Of a stretch of DNA of 38,820 nt, positions 22,269-32,700 are shown in pieces. A program made the position numbers and the translations under genes. Below the pieces are notes generated by a model. It worked only from the letters and a program-made list of their open reading frames with translations. It did no database searches and was not told where the DNA came from. Position 1 is the first letter of the stretch. Each line of letters starts with the position of its first letter. Source of the stretch: Tubiluchus corallicola (Eukaryota; Priapulida; Priapulimorpha; Priapulimorphida; Tubiluchidae); contig JAQGDQ010001337.1 of assembly GCA_030141605.1 (NCBI GenBank), positions 7,501 through 46,320 on the forward strand, given 5' to 3'.

Positions 22269-24576
22269 TGTGCATTGTACTTTAGTAAAGACATGGAGGA
22301 TGAAATATACTTAGTATTCTAGTGTGCATTGTACTTTAGTAAAGAACATGGAAGATCATCAAATATACTTAGTATTCTAGTGTGCATTGTACTTTAGTAA
22401 AGAACATGGAGGATGATCAAATATACTTAGCATTCTAGTGTGCATTGTACTTTAGTAAAGCACACGGAGGATGATCAAATATACTTAGTATTCTAGTGTG
22501 CATTGTACTTTAGTAAAGAACATGGAGGATGATCAAATATACTTAGCATTCTAGTGTGCATTGTACTTTAGTCAAGAACATGGAGGATGATCAAATATAC
22601 TTAGTATTCTAGTGTGCATTGTACTTTAGTAAAGAACACGGAGGATGATCAAATATACTTAGCATTCTAGTGTGCATTGTACTTTAGTAAAGCACACGGA
22701 GGATGATCAAATATACTTAGTATTCTAGTGTGCATTGTACTTTAGTAAAGAACATGGAGGATGATCAAATATACTTAGCATTCTAGTGTGCATTGTACTT
22801 TAGTAAAGAACACGGAGGATGATCAAATATACTTAGCATTCTAGTGTGCATTGTACTTTAGTAAAGAACATGGAGGATGATCAAATATACTTAGCATTCT
22901 AGTGTGCATTGTACTTTAGTAAAGCACACGGAGGATGATCAAATATACTTAGCATTCTAGTGTGCATTGTACTTTAGTAAAGAACACGGAGGATGATCAA
23001 ATATACTTAGCATTCTAGTGTGCATTGTACTTTAGTAAAGCACACGGAGGATGATCAAATATACTTAGTATTCTAGTGTGCATTGTACTTTAGTAAAGAA
23101 CATGGAGGATGATCAAATATACTTAGCATTCTAGTGTGCATTGTACTTTAGTAAAGAACACGGAGGATGATCAAATATACTTAGTATTCTAGTGTGCATT
23201 GTACTTTAGTCAAGAACATGGAGGATGATCAAATATACTTAGTATTCTAGTGTGCAATGTACTTTAGTAAAGAACACGGAGGATGATCAAATACACTTAG
23301 TATTCTAGTGTACATTGTACTTTAGTAAAGCACACGGAGGATGATCAAATATACTTAGTATTCTAGTGTGCATTGTACTTTAGTAAAGAACATGGAGGAT
23401 GATCAAATATACTTAGCATTCTAGTGTGCATTGTACTTTAGTCAAGAACATGGAGGATGATCAAATATACTTAGTATTCTAGTGTGCATTGTACTTTAGT
23501 AAAGACACGGAGGATGATCAAATATACTTAGCATTCTAATGTGCATTGTACTTTAGTAAAGAACACGGAGGATGATCAAATATACTTAGTATTCTAGTGT
23601 GCATTGTACTTCAGTAAAGAACATGGAGGATGATCAAATATACTTAGCATTCTAGTGTGCATTGTACTTTAGTCAAGAACATGGAGGATGATCAAATATA
23701 CTTAGCATTCTAATGTGCATTGTACTTTAGTAAAGAGCACGGAGGATGATCAAATATACTTAGTATTCTAGCGTGCATTGTACTTTAGTAAAGAACATGG
23801 AGGATGATCAAATATACTTAGCATTCTAATGTGCATTGTACTTTAGTAAAGAACACGGAGGATGATCAAATATACTTAGTATTCTAGTGTGCATTGTACT
23901 TCAGTAAAGAACATGGAGGATGATCAAATATACTTAGCATTCTAGTGTGCAATGTACTTTAGTAAAGAGCATGGAGGATGATCAAATATACTTAGCATTC
24001 TAGTGTGCATTGTACTTTAGTAAAGAACATGGAGGATGATCAAATATACTTAGCATTCTAGTGTGCATTGTACTTTAGTAAAGAACACGGAGGATGATCA
24101 AATATACCGTATTTTCCCGTGTATAAGAGACCCTTGTGTATAAGAGACCCCTTCAATTTTTAGGCAAAAATTCTGGAAAAAAGTTTTTTCAGACGGACAT
24201 TTTTAGAGGGTAAAGTACAACTTTTTTCAACTCAGTGCGGTACTGAAAACAAAATAAAACCAGTTAATGTGTTGTAGAAAAAGAGTACTGGTATATATTA
24301 AAGTGCGTACCTGCAAACCTGTAACAGGAAAAGAGAAAACGAGGAGATAATGCCTGTGTCACGATGCTTGTATTGCTTACAACCGCTTCATAGTCGAACG
24401 CGACACGCAAAACAGTTGTAGAGCACTTATTTCTTTAAAATCATTAGTGTCACAATTTATGCATCTTATTGAAAAGACTTACTCCCATGTATAAGAGACC
24501 CCCTATTTTTAAAGTGAAAATTCTGAGCAAAAAAGGGTCTCTTATACACGGGAAAATACGGTACTTAGTATTCTAG
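22269..24576 (+). repeat. 58-bp tandem array of the GPCR start region, about 32 units
   Basis: Thirty-two units of about 58 bp: TGTGCATTGTACTTTAGTAA, AGAACATGGAGGATGATCAA, ATATACTTAGCATTCTAG. The unit after the array (24577-24634) is the start of the GPCR gene. Each unit holds a potential micro-ORF, ATG-GAG-GAT-GAT-CAA-ATA-TAC-TTA-G(C/T)A-TTC-TAG, encoding MEDDQIYL(A/V)F and then stop; the gene has TAC in place of TAG and reads on. By eye, 17 units keep ATG and 15 have ACG. Other variable sites are AGTAAAG/AGTCAAG, GAACA/GCACA/GAGCA and GCATTC/GTATTC. TTGTACTTTAG resembles a 3' splice site in every unit. The first two units are the most divergent. Unit 32 is split by a MITE. Confidence 0.97.
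24105..24563. mobile_element. TA-flanked MITE inserted in the array
   Basis: A 455-bp element (24107-24561) with long, nearly perfect inverted ends. Each end begins CCGTATTTTCCCGTGTATAA and continues into GAGACCC. TA is duplicated at 24105-24106 and 24562-24563. Removing the element and one TA restores an exact array unit (AAATATACTTAG), so boundaries and target are certain. GTATAAGAGACCC recurs just inside both ends, as expected for transposase-binding sites. TA duplication and this design fit the Tc1/mariner-pogo group. It has no coding capacity. Confidence 0.95.
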
Positions 24577-24601
24577 TGTGCATTGTACTTTAGTAAAGAC
24601 A

Positions 24602-25621
24602 ATGGAGGATGATCAAATATACTTAGCATTCTACATAACGGCCGCAATTATTGGAACCACTGCAGTACTGGCAAACACTCTGGTCATTGTGTCAATGTTC
24701 AAATTTTCGACACTGCAATGTCAGCACAATTACATAATCGGCTCTCTCGCTATGGCCGATCTTCTCTATGGACTGGTAACTGTATACGGATCTCTGGCTT
24801 GCGTCTTCGACACATACTGCTATTCAACGATCACAGTCACGTTGGACTTCTACCTTTCAACGTGCAGTTTATACAACATGTGTGCAGTAGCAATAGAACG
24901 CTACATCGCTGTCATGCGGCCACTTCGTTATTTGCAAGTATTTACAACAACTACTACCGTATATTTAATTGTGATCACCTGGCTTGTCAGTGCAGCGCAA
25001 CCATTAATAACAGCAATAGCAAAGGACGGTAATGAAACCATACTACTAAGTTTAGCAGAAGGTGGAGTGTCTTCACGTTTTCTAATACTCACTCTAATGT
25101 GTCACCTTTTACCTGTAATAGCTATTTTACTTGCGTACGCTAAGATCTGGAGGGTGGCAAAAAAACAACTTAGTCGTATAAAGGCTGAACAGGGAGCCAT
25201 GGAACTTACACTGCAACAAGGTTTGCGGGGTGAAGTGAACGCAACTGCTCCAGAAGACAAAGCAACAACAGCTCCAGAAGACAAAGCAACAACAGGTCCA
25301 GAAGACAAAGCAACAACAGCTCCAGAAGACAAAGCAACAACAGCTCCAGAAGACAAAGCGACAACAGGTCCAGAAGACAAAGCGACTGCAACTATCGGAA
25401 TTCTGCTGCTCTGTCTTGCAGTATCGTGGATACTTTATACGGCACTTATCGTAGAACAATATGTCTGCAATTGCTCCACATTGTGGCTGTGGATTGTAAG
25501 CATGCTGACAATGTACCTGAATTCTACACTCAATCCCGCAATTTACGCTTGGAAAAACAGTAAGTTCAGGAAGGCCTTTTATTCGGTGTTAACGTGTTCA
25601 AAAAACCAACAAGTTTTGTGA
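24602..25621 (+). CDS. Rhodopsin-class GPCR with repeat-expanded third intracellular loop
   Basis: 339 residues from the ATG at 24602 in a single exon. The open frame extends eight codons further upstream but has no ATG there. Seven TM segments are visible: N in TM1 (ANTLV, N25), LAMAD in TM2 (D53), ERY replacing DRY (99-101), W in TM4 (127), P in TM5 (171), SW in TM6 (W276), NPAIY in TM7 (311-315), then a short basic tail. Departures from the family: ECL2 has no cysteine, so the usual TM3-ECL2 disulphide cannot form; the TM6 proline after W is Leu; and the extracellular N-terminus is only about eight residues. ICL3 contains six (A/G)PEDKATT repeats (214-262). This is an orphan class A receptor of unknown ligand, with a loose resemblance to short-N-terminus receptors such as the melanocortin/cannabinoid/adenosine group. 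The first 11 codons are the last unit of the upstream array. Confidence 0.93.
   Translation: MEDDQIYLAFYITAAIIGTTAVLANTLVIVSMFKFSTLQCQHNYIIGSLAMADLLYGLVTVYGSLACVFDTYCYSTITVTLDFYLSTCSLYNMCAVAIERYIAVMRPLRYLQVFTTTTTVYLIVITWLVSAAQPLITAIAKDGNETILLSLAEGGVSSRFLILTLMCHLLPVIAILLAYAKIWRVAKKQLSRIKAEQGAMELTLQQGLRGEVNATAPEDKATTAPEDKATTGPEDKATTAPEDKATTAPEDKATTGPEDKATATIGILLLCLAVSWILYTALIVEQYVCNCSTLWLWIVSMLTMYLNSTLNPAIYAWKNSKFRKAFYSVLTCSKNQQVL
25247..25390 (+). repeat. 24-bp in-frame coding repeat, 6 copies
   Basis: Six 24-bp units (GCTCCAGAAGACAAAGCAAC + AACA) encode APEDKATT, APEDKATT, GPEDKATT and then the same triplet again, ending ATA. The A-A-G order occurs twice, giving a higher-order 72-bp period. 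The third-position AAAGCG variant falls only in the last two units. All units are in frame and confined to the GPCR third intracellular loop, so length changes would keep the receptor open. Confidence 0.97.
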
Positions 25622-26319
25622 CTTGACAGGTACCGACGTTCTGGAGTACAAACCACTTTATACCACCTACTTTGGGACTGCAAAATTTGGCATTATAGCG
25701 TGGTTGGGATTATAATGAGGTGCATTAATACATACGTGTCTATGCGAATATGGACATTTTGTTTTGCTAAAAATTTAGGCATTAAGCGAGTTTGGCATTA
25801 TTACATACGTGTTTATGCAAATATAGGCGTTTTGTTTTGCTAAAAATTTGGGCGTTAAGCGAGTTTGGCATTATAAAATGTGGCGTATTATCAAGGTTTG
25901 ATAGCACATGCAGCAAACAACATCGAGCAAAGTGAAACAGTGAGCAATCTGAAATATGAAATGCTAATTAAAAAAACTAACACCATAACGAGGTGTTTTG
26001 AACATCAGAAATAACACCAGACATGCTAAACATTCAATCTCTCATTTTAATAAAATTGAATTTTGTTTCAACGATTTCTTCCCATTCGGCATGCTAAGTA
26101 AAATCAATAAAGTTCTTTAACGATAAGAGAGGCGTATCAATAAACTAGCCAGCTGAGATACTTATATTTATTTATTAGCAATATCACTAATACATTAACA
26201 AGCTATACTTCATATTTTTTATCAACTAACAATAACCAATATTCTAAATTTCTAATATGTGTAAAAGCTATACTTCACATTTTATTACAACTAACTATAA
26301 GTAATCTTCTACATACATA
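25622..26319. other. GPCR 3' flank
   Basis: Contains a 73-bp direct repeat (25722-25794 and 25795-25868: GCATTA-T-ACATACGTGT..., AAGCGAGTTTGGCA). It also has an approximate tandem pair with AAGCTATACTTCA at about 26200 and 26266. AATAAA occurs at 26049-26054, a plausible GPCR polyadenylation signal. From about 25905 the sequence is homologous to 20890-21240 in the relic copy. Confidence 0.6.
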
Positions 26320-26820
26320 CAGCGGCGGATTATGATTTTATGGGCCTTAGGCTTGAGCTCGGAACGGGCCTTTTAAATGTTGCTACACTGCTGAGCTGAT
26401 GTGTTTTTGTGGAGCTCTCGACGTTTGTAAAGGATGCCAATATAAACAATTTATCACTGATGCATATTGAGTCAGATATGTTGAAAAGAATGGACTTTTC
26501 AGAAATTATAACTGACTTTGTGCCCAGAAAAATTCGGAAACTGAAATTTTGAACTTAAACTTAAACTGTGTAAACGTGAATTGTGTAAACTTGATTTGTG
26601 TAAACTTGATTTGTGTAAACCCGATTTGAAATATAGTGACTGACTTTTGAAAAAAAAATTTTTCCTATATTTTATTTTGGCGGGCCCCTTGCTCTTTTGT
26701 CAATTTAATTTTTTTACAACAAAAAAATTTTTTTCGTTTTATTTTGCCGGGCCCCTTTTGATCCCGGGCCTTAGGCTTCAGCCTATTCAGCCTATAGGGC
26801 TATCCGCTACAGCATGTATA
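26312..26820. mobile_element. hAT-like non-autonomous element
   Basis: The element spans 26320-26812, beginning CAGCGGCGGAT and ending ATCCGCTACAG, imperfect 11-bp inverted ends of the CAG-GGCGGAT type common in hAT transposons. Flanking 8-bp sequences CATACATA and CATGTATA are a target duplication differing at two sites. The interior has a GTGTAAACTTGATTTG tandem repeat (about 26575-26625), a duplicated TTTTATTTTG-CGGGCCCCTT block and mirrored GGGCCTTAGGCTT near both ends. The relic GPCR locus lacks it at the corresponding place, so it came in after the duplication. The 82-codon frame inside is not a gene. Confidence 0.75.
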
Positions 26821-27258
26821 ATCCTTTCACTTGAAAGACTGTTACTACACGTATGTAGTATAAGTGATTTCAGTCCTGATTTACGTAGCTTCTAACAGAC
26901 TAACGTATTAGTAACCATTTTTAAATCATAAGTTCTTTCATGATTTTTTACATGAACTACAAAACACATCTATGTATTATATCTGTGAAAAAAATATCAC
27001 CTGGTAAATAAATAACGTATGCATATACACAACTAACAAAATTATGTTGTGAGTCTAAGTAAAAACTGACACTTTGCTCAAAATCCAGAAGCCTTTCTTC
27101 AATAATGAAAAATGAGTATGTCAGAGTTATGCATCTGTTTTGCATACACAATGAAAATTGCAGGGATGACAATGACAAATTGCAAAAAACTCTGAAACAG
27201 GCCGGGGGTTTGGGGGGCACGTAGGCCCCCCATGCGGGTTCAAGGAGCCCCTTGGAGC
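26821..27258. other. Flank with GC-rich repeat scar
   Basis: 26935-27035 is homologous to 21230-21310 (relic GPCR flank), marking the right end of the duplicated block. At about 27198-27255 a GC-rich motif (GGGGGGCACGTAGGCCCCCC, then GGGTTCAAGGAGCCCCTTGG) forms two small hairpins. It resembles transposon-derived sequence but has no visible ends. Confidence 0.45.
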
Positions 27259-28680
27259 CAGCAACAAATTGCAATTTTGTGACCATCCATAGAGAACCTC
27301 TAAGTGGACTTAAAATATCAGTTACCTTGTTTCATGCATAATTTAAAATACCCAACTATCAAGGATACATGATACCTAATTGTCTCAAAAACACCTCAGT
27401 ACTGGCTGCTCCTATGCAAAAATATATAAAAACTGTCTGCATTTGACTCAAATAACTCCGCACAAATGATTCTATATTTTTATACATAGAGATCTACACG
27501 TGGTTACACTGATGTACGTGATGTAAACAAACTGACGGCCTGCCAACTAGCGGTCAGTTTGTGAAATAATGTTCTGCGTCCGTAAAAATTTCTCAACGAA
27601 TTTACACGATTTACAAAAATGGCACTAAATTCCACTTATCCGCGGAAAATTCCCATCCCCGAAATTCTTTTCGATGAATGTTGAGCTCAGAAACAATAAC
27701 TAACACAGCAATTCGTACCACGTAACCATGTCTGTACAGAAGGAACTTATTCTAACTACACCAAATTGTCACATTGTCATCCTTTTAAATCATGCACGGT
27801 GCTGCCATCTTCAAGTATTTTTGTTGAAAGCGTCAAATATTGCTCTTTACCGTTTTTAATTTCACTGGCTTCTACAGCCAACATCTATGAATAACCTTCA
27901 ACCTGTTTTCACGCTTGAGCTGATCTCACCTGTGATTTTTCTCACCTGCTTCCTGACTTTGATCATCATATTCCTTCTGAACAGAATTTGCTGTGTAATA
28001 GAATCTTTATACTACATTTGTGCGCTTGTAAACCAAAGCCGTCCACAAGTCGGCACAGTTAAAACTACGTTATGATGCTTTAAAGTACCAAAATTCTGGT
28101 CTAATGTTAATTTTTTGTTTTTTATAAAAACAAATGCTAAATATAGTGTACTTTTATATTCTACATAAAATTATCAAGAAAATGTCCAAAAAATGTTAAA
28201 AATCTAATTTTATAACCCGGTGCACATTTTTCATGCTAGAAACTAGTAATGCATTTGCAAAAAGCTTGTTATTTCAAACTCTGATAGTAGATCATGGAAG
28301 CAATCATTTTCCTTCAGTTTTTTTCTATTGACAAGCCCAAATCTTTGTCAGGAAGAGCCATCTACTGGATTTAAACATAACTTCAATGTGCTCTTGCAAA
28401 GTCCATAGCAACCACACTTTCGTGTGGTTGCTACGTGTTTTGTAGAGACGCGATAAAAAACAATGGCTGACTTTAACAGCAATTTTCTCAAGATTATGTT
28501 TTTCAGTGCATGGCCTGCACCTCAACTTCAACGTGGATTATCTCAGCTTAAAAATAACATAGAGTGATGAACTTGGTATCAAAATGATTCCCATGAAATG
28601 GAGATTCAGGGTATGTGAATAACTAGAAAAACTTAATTGCTGACTTGTGTACAATTTTGCTACGGAAGCAGACATTTAGT
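27259..28680 (+). repeat. Duplicated block, copy 1 (partner of 33.6-35.1 kb)
   Basis: 27259-27665 matches 33599-34003 and 28009-28680 matches 34465-35108 in the same orientation and order. The middle differs (27666-28008 against 34004-34464). In the partner copy, the unmatched middle contains an exon of the minus-strand gene and the matched arms are its introns. Copy 1 has no such exon. Copy 1 also has a perfect AGCAACCACAC/GTGTGGTTGCT hairpin (28407-28432) that copy 2 has lost. The 62-codon frame at 27887-28075 is not convincing as a gene. Confidence 0.8.
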
Positions 28681-29619
28681 TTTTTGGTTTCTTCAAGCCA
28701 ATGAGTGTAACAAAAAACACTTGTTCTCTATATGTCTAATGTTATCACAGGTTAAAGCACAGGAAAACCCTTCATCAAGCTTAAAAAATTCGATTTGAAA
28801 TTTTATATCGCTTACGTACTGCTTTTTTACATACAGGACTTTAATCGGCAGTCACGCTGTATAAAACATGTAAATTTAAACTCCCGTGATGACCGCTAGG
28901 CGCAGCCATTTTCACGACAGGTCATTTGAAACAAGTTTAGATAACATTTTGTAAAGTTTGTAAAAATAATCAGAGCATTCGTAGCGCACAAGTCTCTGAC
29001 TAAATAAAATTTAAAATTACTGTATCTTGTCAATAAGATTAAAAATACGTTTTTTGGTTAGTGAGTGGTGCACCCTGGAGGGTTGAGTCAGCGACATTTC
29101 ACCAATTGGTGAAAACATTTTAAATAATTAATAATTTTCTTTTCTAGTTACATAAGTCTTTCTAGCAGGTAAGCCAAAATCTAAGTAATATAGGTTTGCA
29201 CGGAAAGTCTTTTGAGACATAATTTAACATTGCTTTTTCTTCCCTTCATTTACGTTTGGTACATGACGTCATGTAATGGCGACTTCGGAACAGTATTGCG
29301 GGAGATTTAAAATGAAAACAAACTAAAATTCCTTTCAACGCGAGTAAGATATACGCATAAAATTGCTAAAAAGTAATATGATTTTTTAAGGCGGTTTTTC
29401 TGAAACCTACTTCTCTTTTCTTATCCTTTAATAAACGGTTATTCAAGTGTTCCAAAATGCAGCTTCATATGAAGTGCTACTATCTTGTCATATTAAGAAA
29501 TTTCACAGCAGCACGCAAGAAGCCTACAGGCACAAATATTGGGAATCTTTTGCAAAAAAAATGTTGATAGATTTGCATAAAATAAACTTGACTAGGAGAT
29601 GACTATTACTACATTACTT
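28681..29619. other. 3' flank of the minus-strand gene
   Basis: No gene is recognised. It includes a perfect 18-bp palindrome TTTCACCAATTGGTGAAA at 29097-29114. The minus-strand gene's 3' UTR and polyadenylation site should be here; ATTAAA on the minus strand near 29427 is one candidate. Confidence 0.4.
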
Positions 29620-29757
29620 TTAGCTAACATCATTTAAACCGCTGTCACGTTTCCGCCTTTTCTCTCTCTGCAGTTTCAGCAAGGATAAGGAGCTGCTTGG
29701 CTTTGATGACTCTTTCCTCTCTTTCAACAACTGCATTCTCGATGATGGCGTCCGTTG
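29620..29757 (-). CDS. Charged-protein gene, last exon F
   Basis: Acceptor TTAATTTTAG|CAA at 29757, stop TAA at 29620-29622. In the phase set by exon E it gives 45 residues, QRTPSSRMQLLKERKESS... to ...REKRRKRDSGLNDVS. The other open phase (TDAIIENAVVEREERVIKAK...) does not match exon E's donor phase. Confidence 0.75.
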   Translation of the reverse strand, partial: QRTPSSRMQLLKERKESSKPSSSLSLLKLQREKRRKRDSGLNDVS

Positions 29758-32700
29758 CTAAAATTAATTAACATTCAGATTTAAAAAACGCATTTCCCTG
29801 TATAATTCTTAATGAAATAATAGAATATTTGTTCCCACTGCTACTACATTTCCAAGAAAACTTACACAAGCTACACTACAGAGGCTGTGACATGCTAGTA
29901 GAGTTATGCTTACTTAAAGGGTACCCATACTAAGTCTTCTTGGTCATAGCAGGTAGAATATTTAACTTGGGTATTTTACAAAATAAATTAAAAATAAAAT
30001 TATAAAATAACCAAGTCAAAATGATCTACCTTAATGACCAAAAAAAACGACTGGGCAGACCAATTTGTAAGTAGCCAGCAAGCTGAAAAAGTGTGGTCAC
30101 CCCTGATATTCCCAGATTTTAGTTTCAGCTTAGGCTCAGTAGTACAGACCTCAATCAGTGGCTATTTCATCGATTCATCAGATGTAGTGTTCTTATAGAT
30201 CAGAATCAGAAATGGATAAGAAAAAGAGGAGGATTGAAGAAGAACAGCGAGTCAAAACAGATTAATATGCACTGTACTACACAGACTGTGTGATACACAT
30301 TACTAATATGCATTGTAATGAAATTACCACTGTCTGTCCTGAAAGTAGAAATATATGGTTTGTAATATAAATTTTAGTAACTTCTAAAATAGTTTTTGAG
30401 TGTAGTAGTGCAGTAGTAATGATGTACGAAGGTCGGATGCAAAAAAATCGTTATTAGGTCCTGCTGTACTTGGCTCCTTGACCAAACTGCATATGGCCCA
30501 CAGGAATTGCGGGAAAGTTTAATGTGGCCCTGCTAGTCAGATAATTTGCACACCCCTGCCATACTTGATACAAATAATGAAAATAAATAAAAATGTAAGA
30601 ATCAAATTCAAGGGCATTATAATTCATTGTTCAATAATTTAACTAACTATCAAAATATAGTGAATGCAAGACATCTAGTACACGGTACTTACAATTTCCA
30701 TATCTTGTTCTTCATCATCATCGTCACTGCTCAAGTGTGAATCCTTCCTCTTCTTTTTCTTCTTCTTCACCGGAACAACTGACTCGTCTAAATAGTAGGT
30801 TCAGGTTTATAAGGACTGGACAAGCAGACTCCATTAACAAGCTGTACAAAATACTAGTGCTTCAAAAACTTCAGATTCAACTATTTTAATGTTACTGGTA
30901 GGCAAGGTTACAATAATGTCTGCAGTCAACAGTTTATTGAACAAAAACAAGGCTTCATAGCAGTGGCGGTTCGTGTATGGGTACTGTGGTACTGCAGCAC
31001 CCCCTATTTTCACTCATTATTATCGATAATATTTAATATAATAATCTTTTTTCTTTATACTCGTGCGGAACCGGAGCACGCGAGGGAAGTACAGTTTGCT
31101 TCACAGTCCAAGCAACGCGGTGTTTGGCTGTTGTGCGCATACGGTCACGCGCACACGTCTGAGATGAGACGATGTACTTTGGGTAGAAAGAGAACTGTCG
31201 CTCACTGCAGTACGTGTTGTCAGTTGTCATGTGTTTAAAAGTAGTGTATCGGCATATCCTTGAAATGCGACATTTTAGGCTATTCGAAAGAAAACAATAT
31301 TTTTTGTTGTTTATCGAAGTTATGTTTAAATTTGTTTGTTTGTTTATAATTACAGCTGTTGTTGACCGGATGACCACTTGGTCTTTTGCTGTCTCTTCTT
31401 CACAACATTATTTAAAAAAAACTGTTATATATTTTGTATTTTTGTAATGTGTGTGTCAAGTTAAAATAAAGATTATGTTATGTTATGTTATATTATGTCA
31501 TGTCATACTATGCTATGCTGTTATGTTACATTAAGTTGTCATGCTATGTTATGTGATGTGATGTCATGTCATGCTATGTCATGTCATATTATGTTATGTC
31601 ATGTCGTGTCATGTCATGTTATGCCATGCCATGTAATGCTATGTCATGCCATGCTATGCCATGTCATGTAATGGTATGTCATGCCAACTCATGTCATGTC
31701 ATGTTAAGCACGCAAGACGAGTATACTGCACTGAATAACTGAAACCAAAGGCATTGTCTTACCGTCTGTATCACAGTCTGATTCTATTGCATGACGTTTC
31801 TTCAAATATCGAGCTCTGGCTGATATACGACACGTCTCTTCTTCTGCATTTTCTTCATCCATGCTGACCGAAAAAAAGCGATAAACACTCGAGCACTTTA
31901 ACAAATGACTTTTCTAGCACCATCTATTGGCCACACAAATAAGAAAGCTACATAATGCCAGTATGACAAGTTCGCAAGTAATCTAATTTCATAACTTGTA
32001 CAATTTTACATTGTACTAGCTATATTAAATTTCATAACAAAAAACGAATTATCTCTGAAATACAATAAATGCAACGATTAGAACAGGTTTGATTGCACAG
32101 AAAGAATTAATTGCTATGAACAAATGCAAGATGCATCTGCTGATCAACAGAAATTATGACCTAAATTGATTTTAAACACAATACATCAGCTTCCAGGTAA
32201 GATGAGACATAGCATTATTATAAATACAAACAGTTTCTGAACAATTCAGCTGAAAACTCATGCTGAATTTTAAAAGCATTTGATACCTTTTTTGCAGCAA
32301 TGCGCTGATATAAGCATAGGCGTTTTTATATCTAAATTTATACACCAATTGAATCTCATCAATCGTTACTTAACGACAAAATTAATTAGCAATATTAAGG
32401 CATTAAGTTTCTGAAACATTCGCAAACACAACTAGCACGCAAGCCTAACGAGTAACAGGAATGTTTGCAGGGAATAAAGATATAAATAATGACTGTATGA
32501 GTTCCAAGAAGCTTTTGGTGGAGAAAAATCTCTGCGATAAACATTGGTTACCAAAAATTCCCAATCAGTAATGATCAAAAGAATAATATGTACTGTAAAT
32601 AACATACAACTTAGCTATGTATTTACACTACAAGAAGGTTTTCAGTATATTTTTCAGATTCACACTTATTGGAATCATAACACATCTGTGCAGACTGTAT

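Noticed and set aside
22269-24576. CRISPR-like array
   Set aside because: Units are head-to-tail identical with no variable spacers and match the adjacent gene start; this is an animal minisatellite.
25102-25459. Minus-strand open frames of 92 and 110 codons opposite the GPCR
   Set aside because: They are shadows of the 24-bp coding repeat in the GPCR third loop.
27887-28075. 62-codon plus-strand frame with a hydrophobic segment
   Set aside because: It spans the junction between the unmatched middle and right arm of the duplicated block and is not preserved in the partner copy.
31480-31671. Cys/His/Met-rich 63-codon frame
   Set aside because: Translation of the 5-bp ATGTY array.
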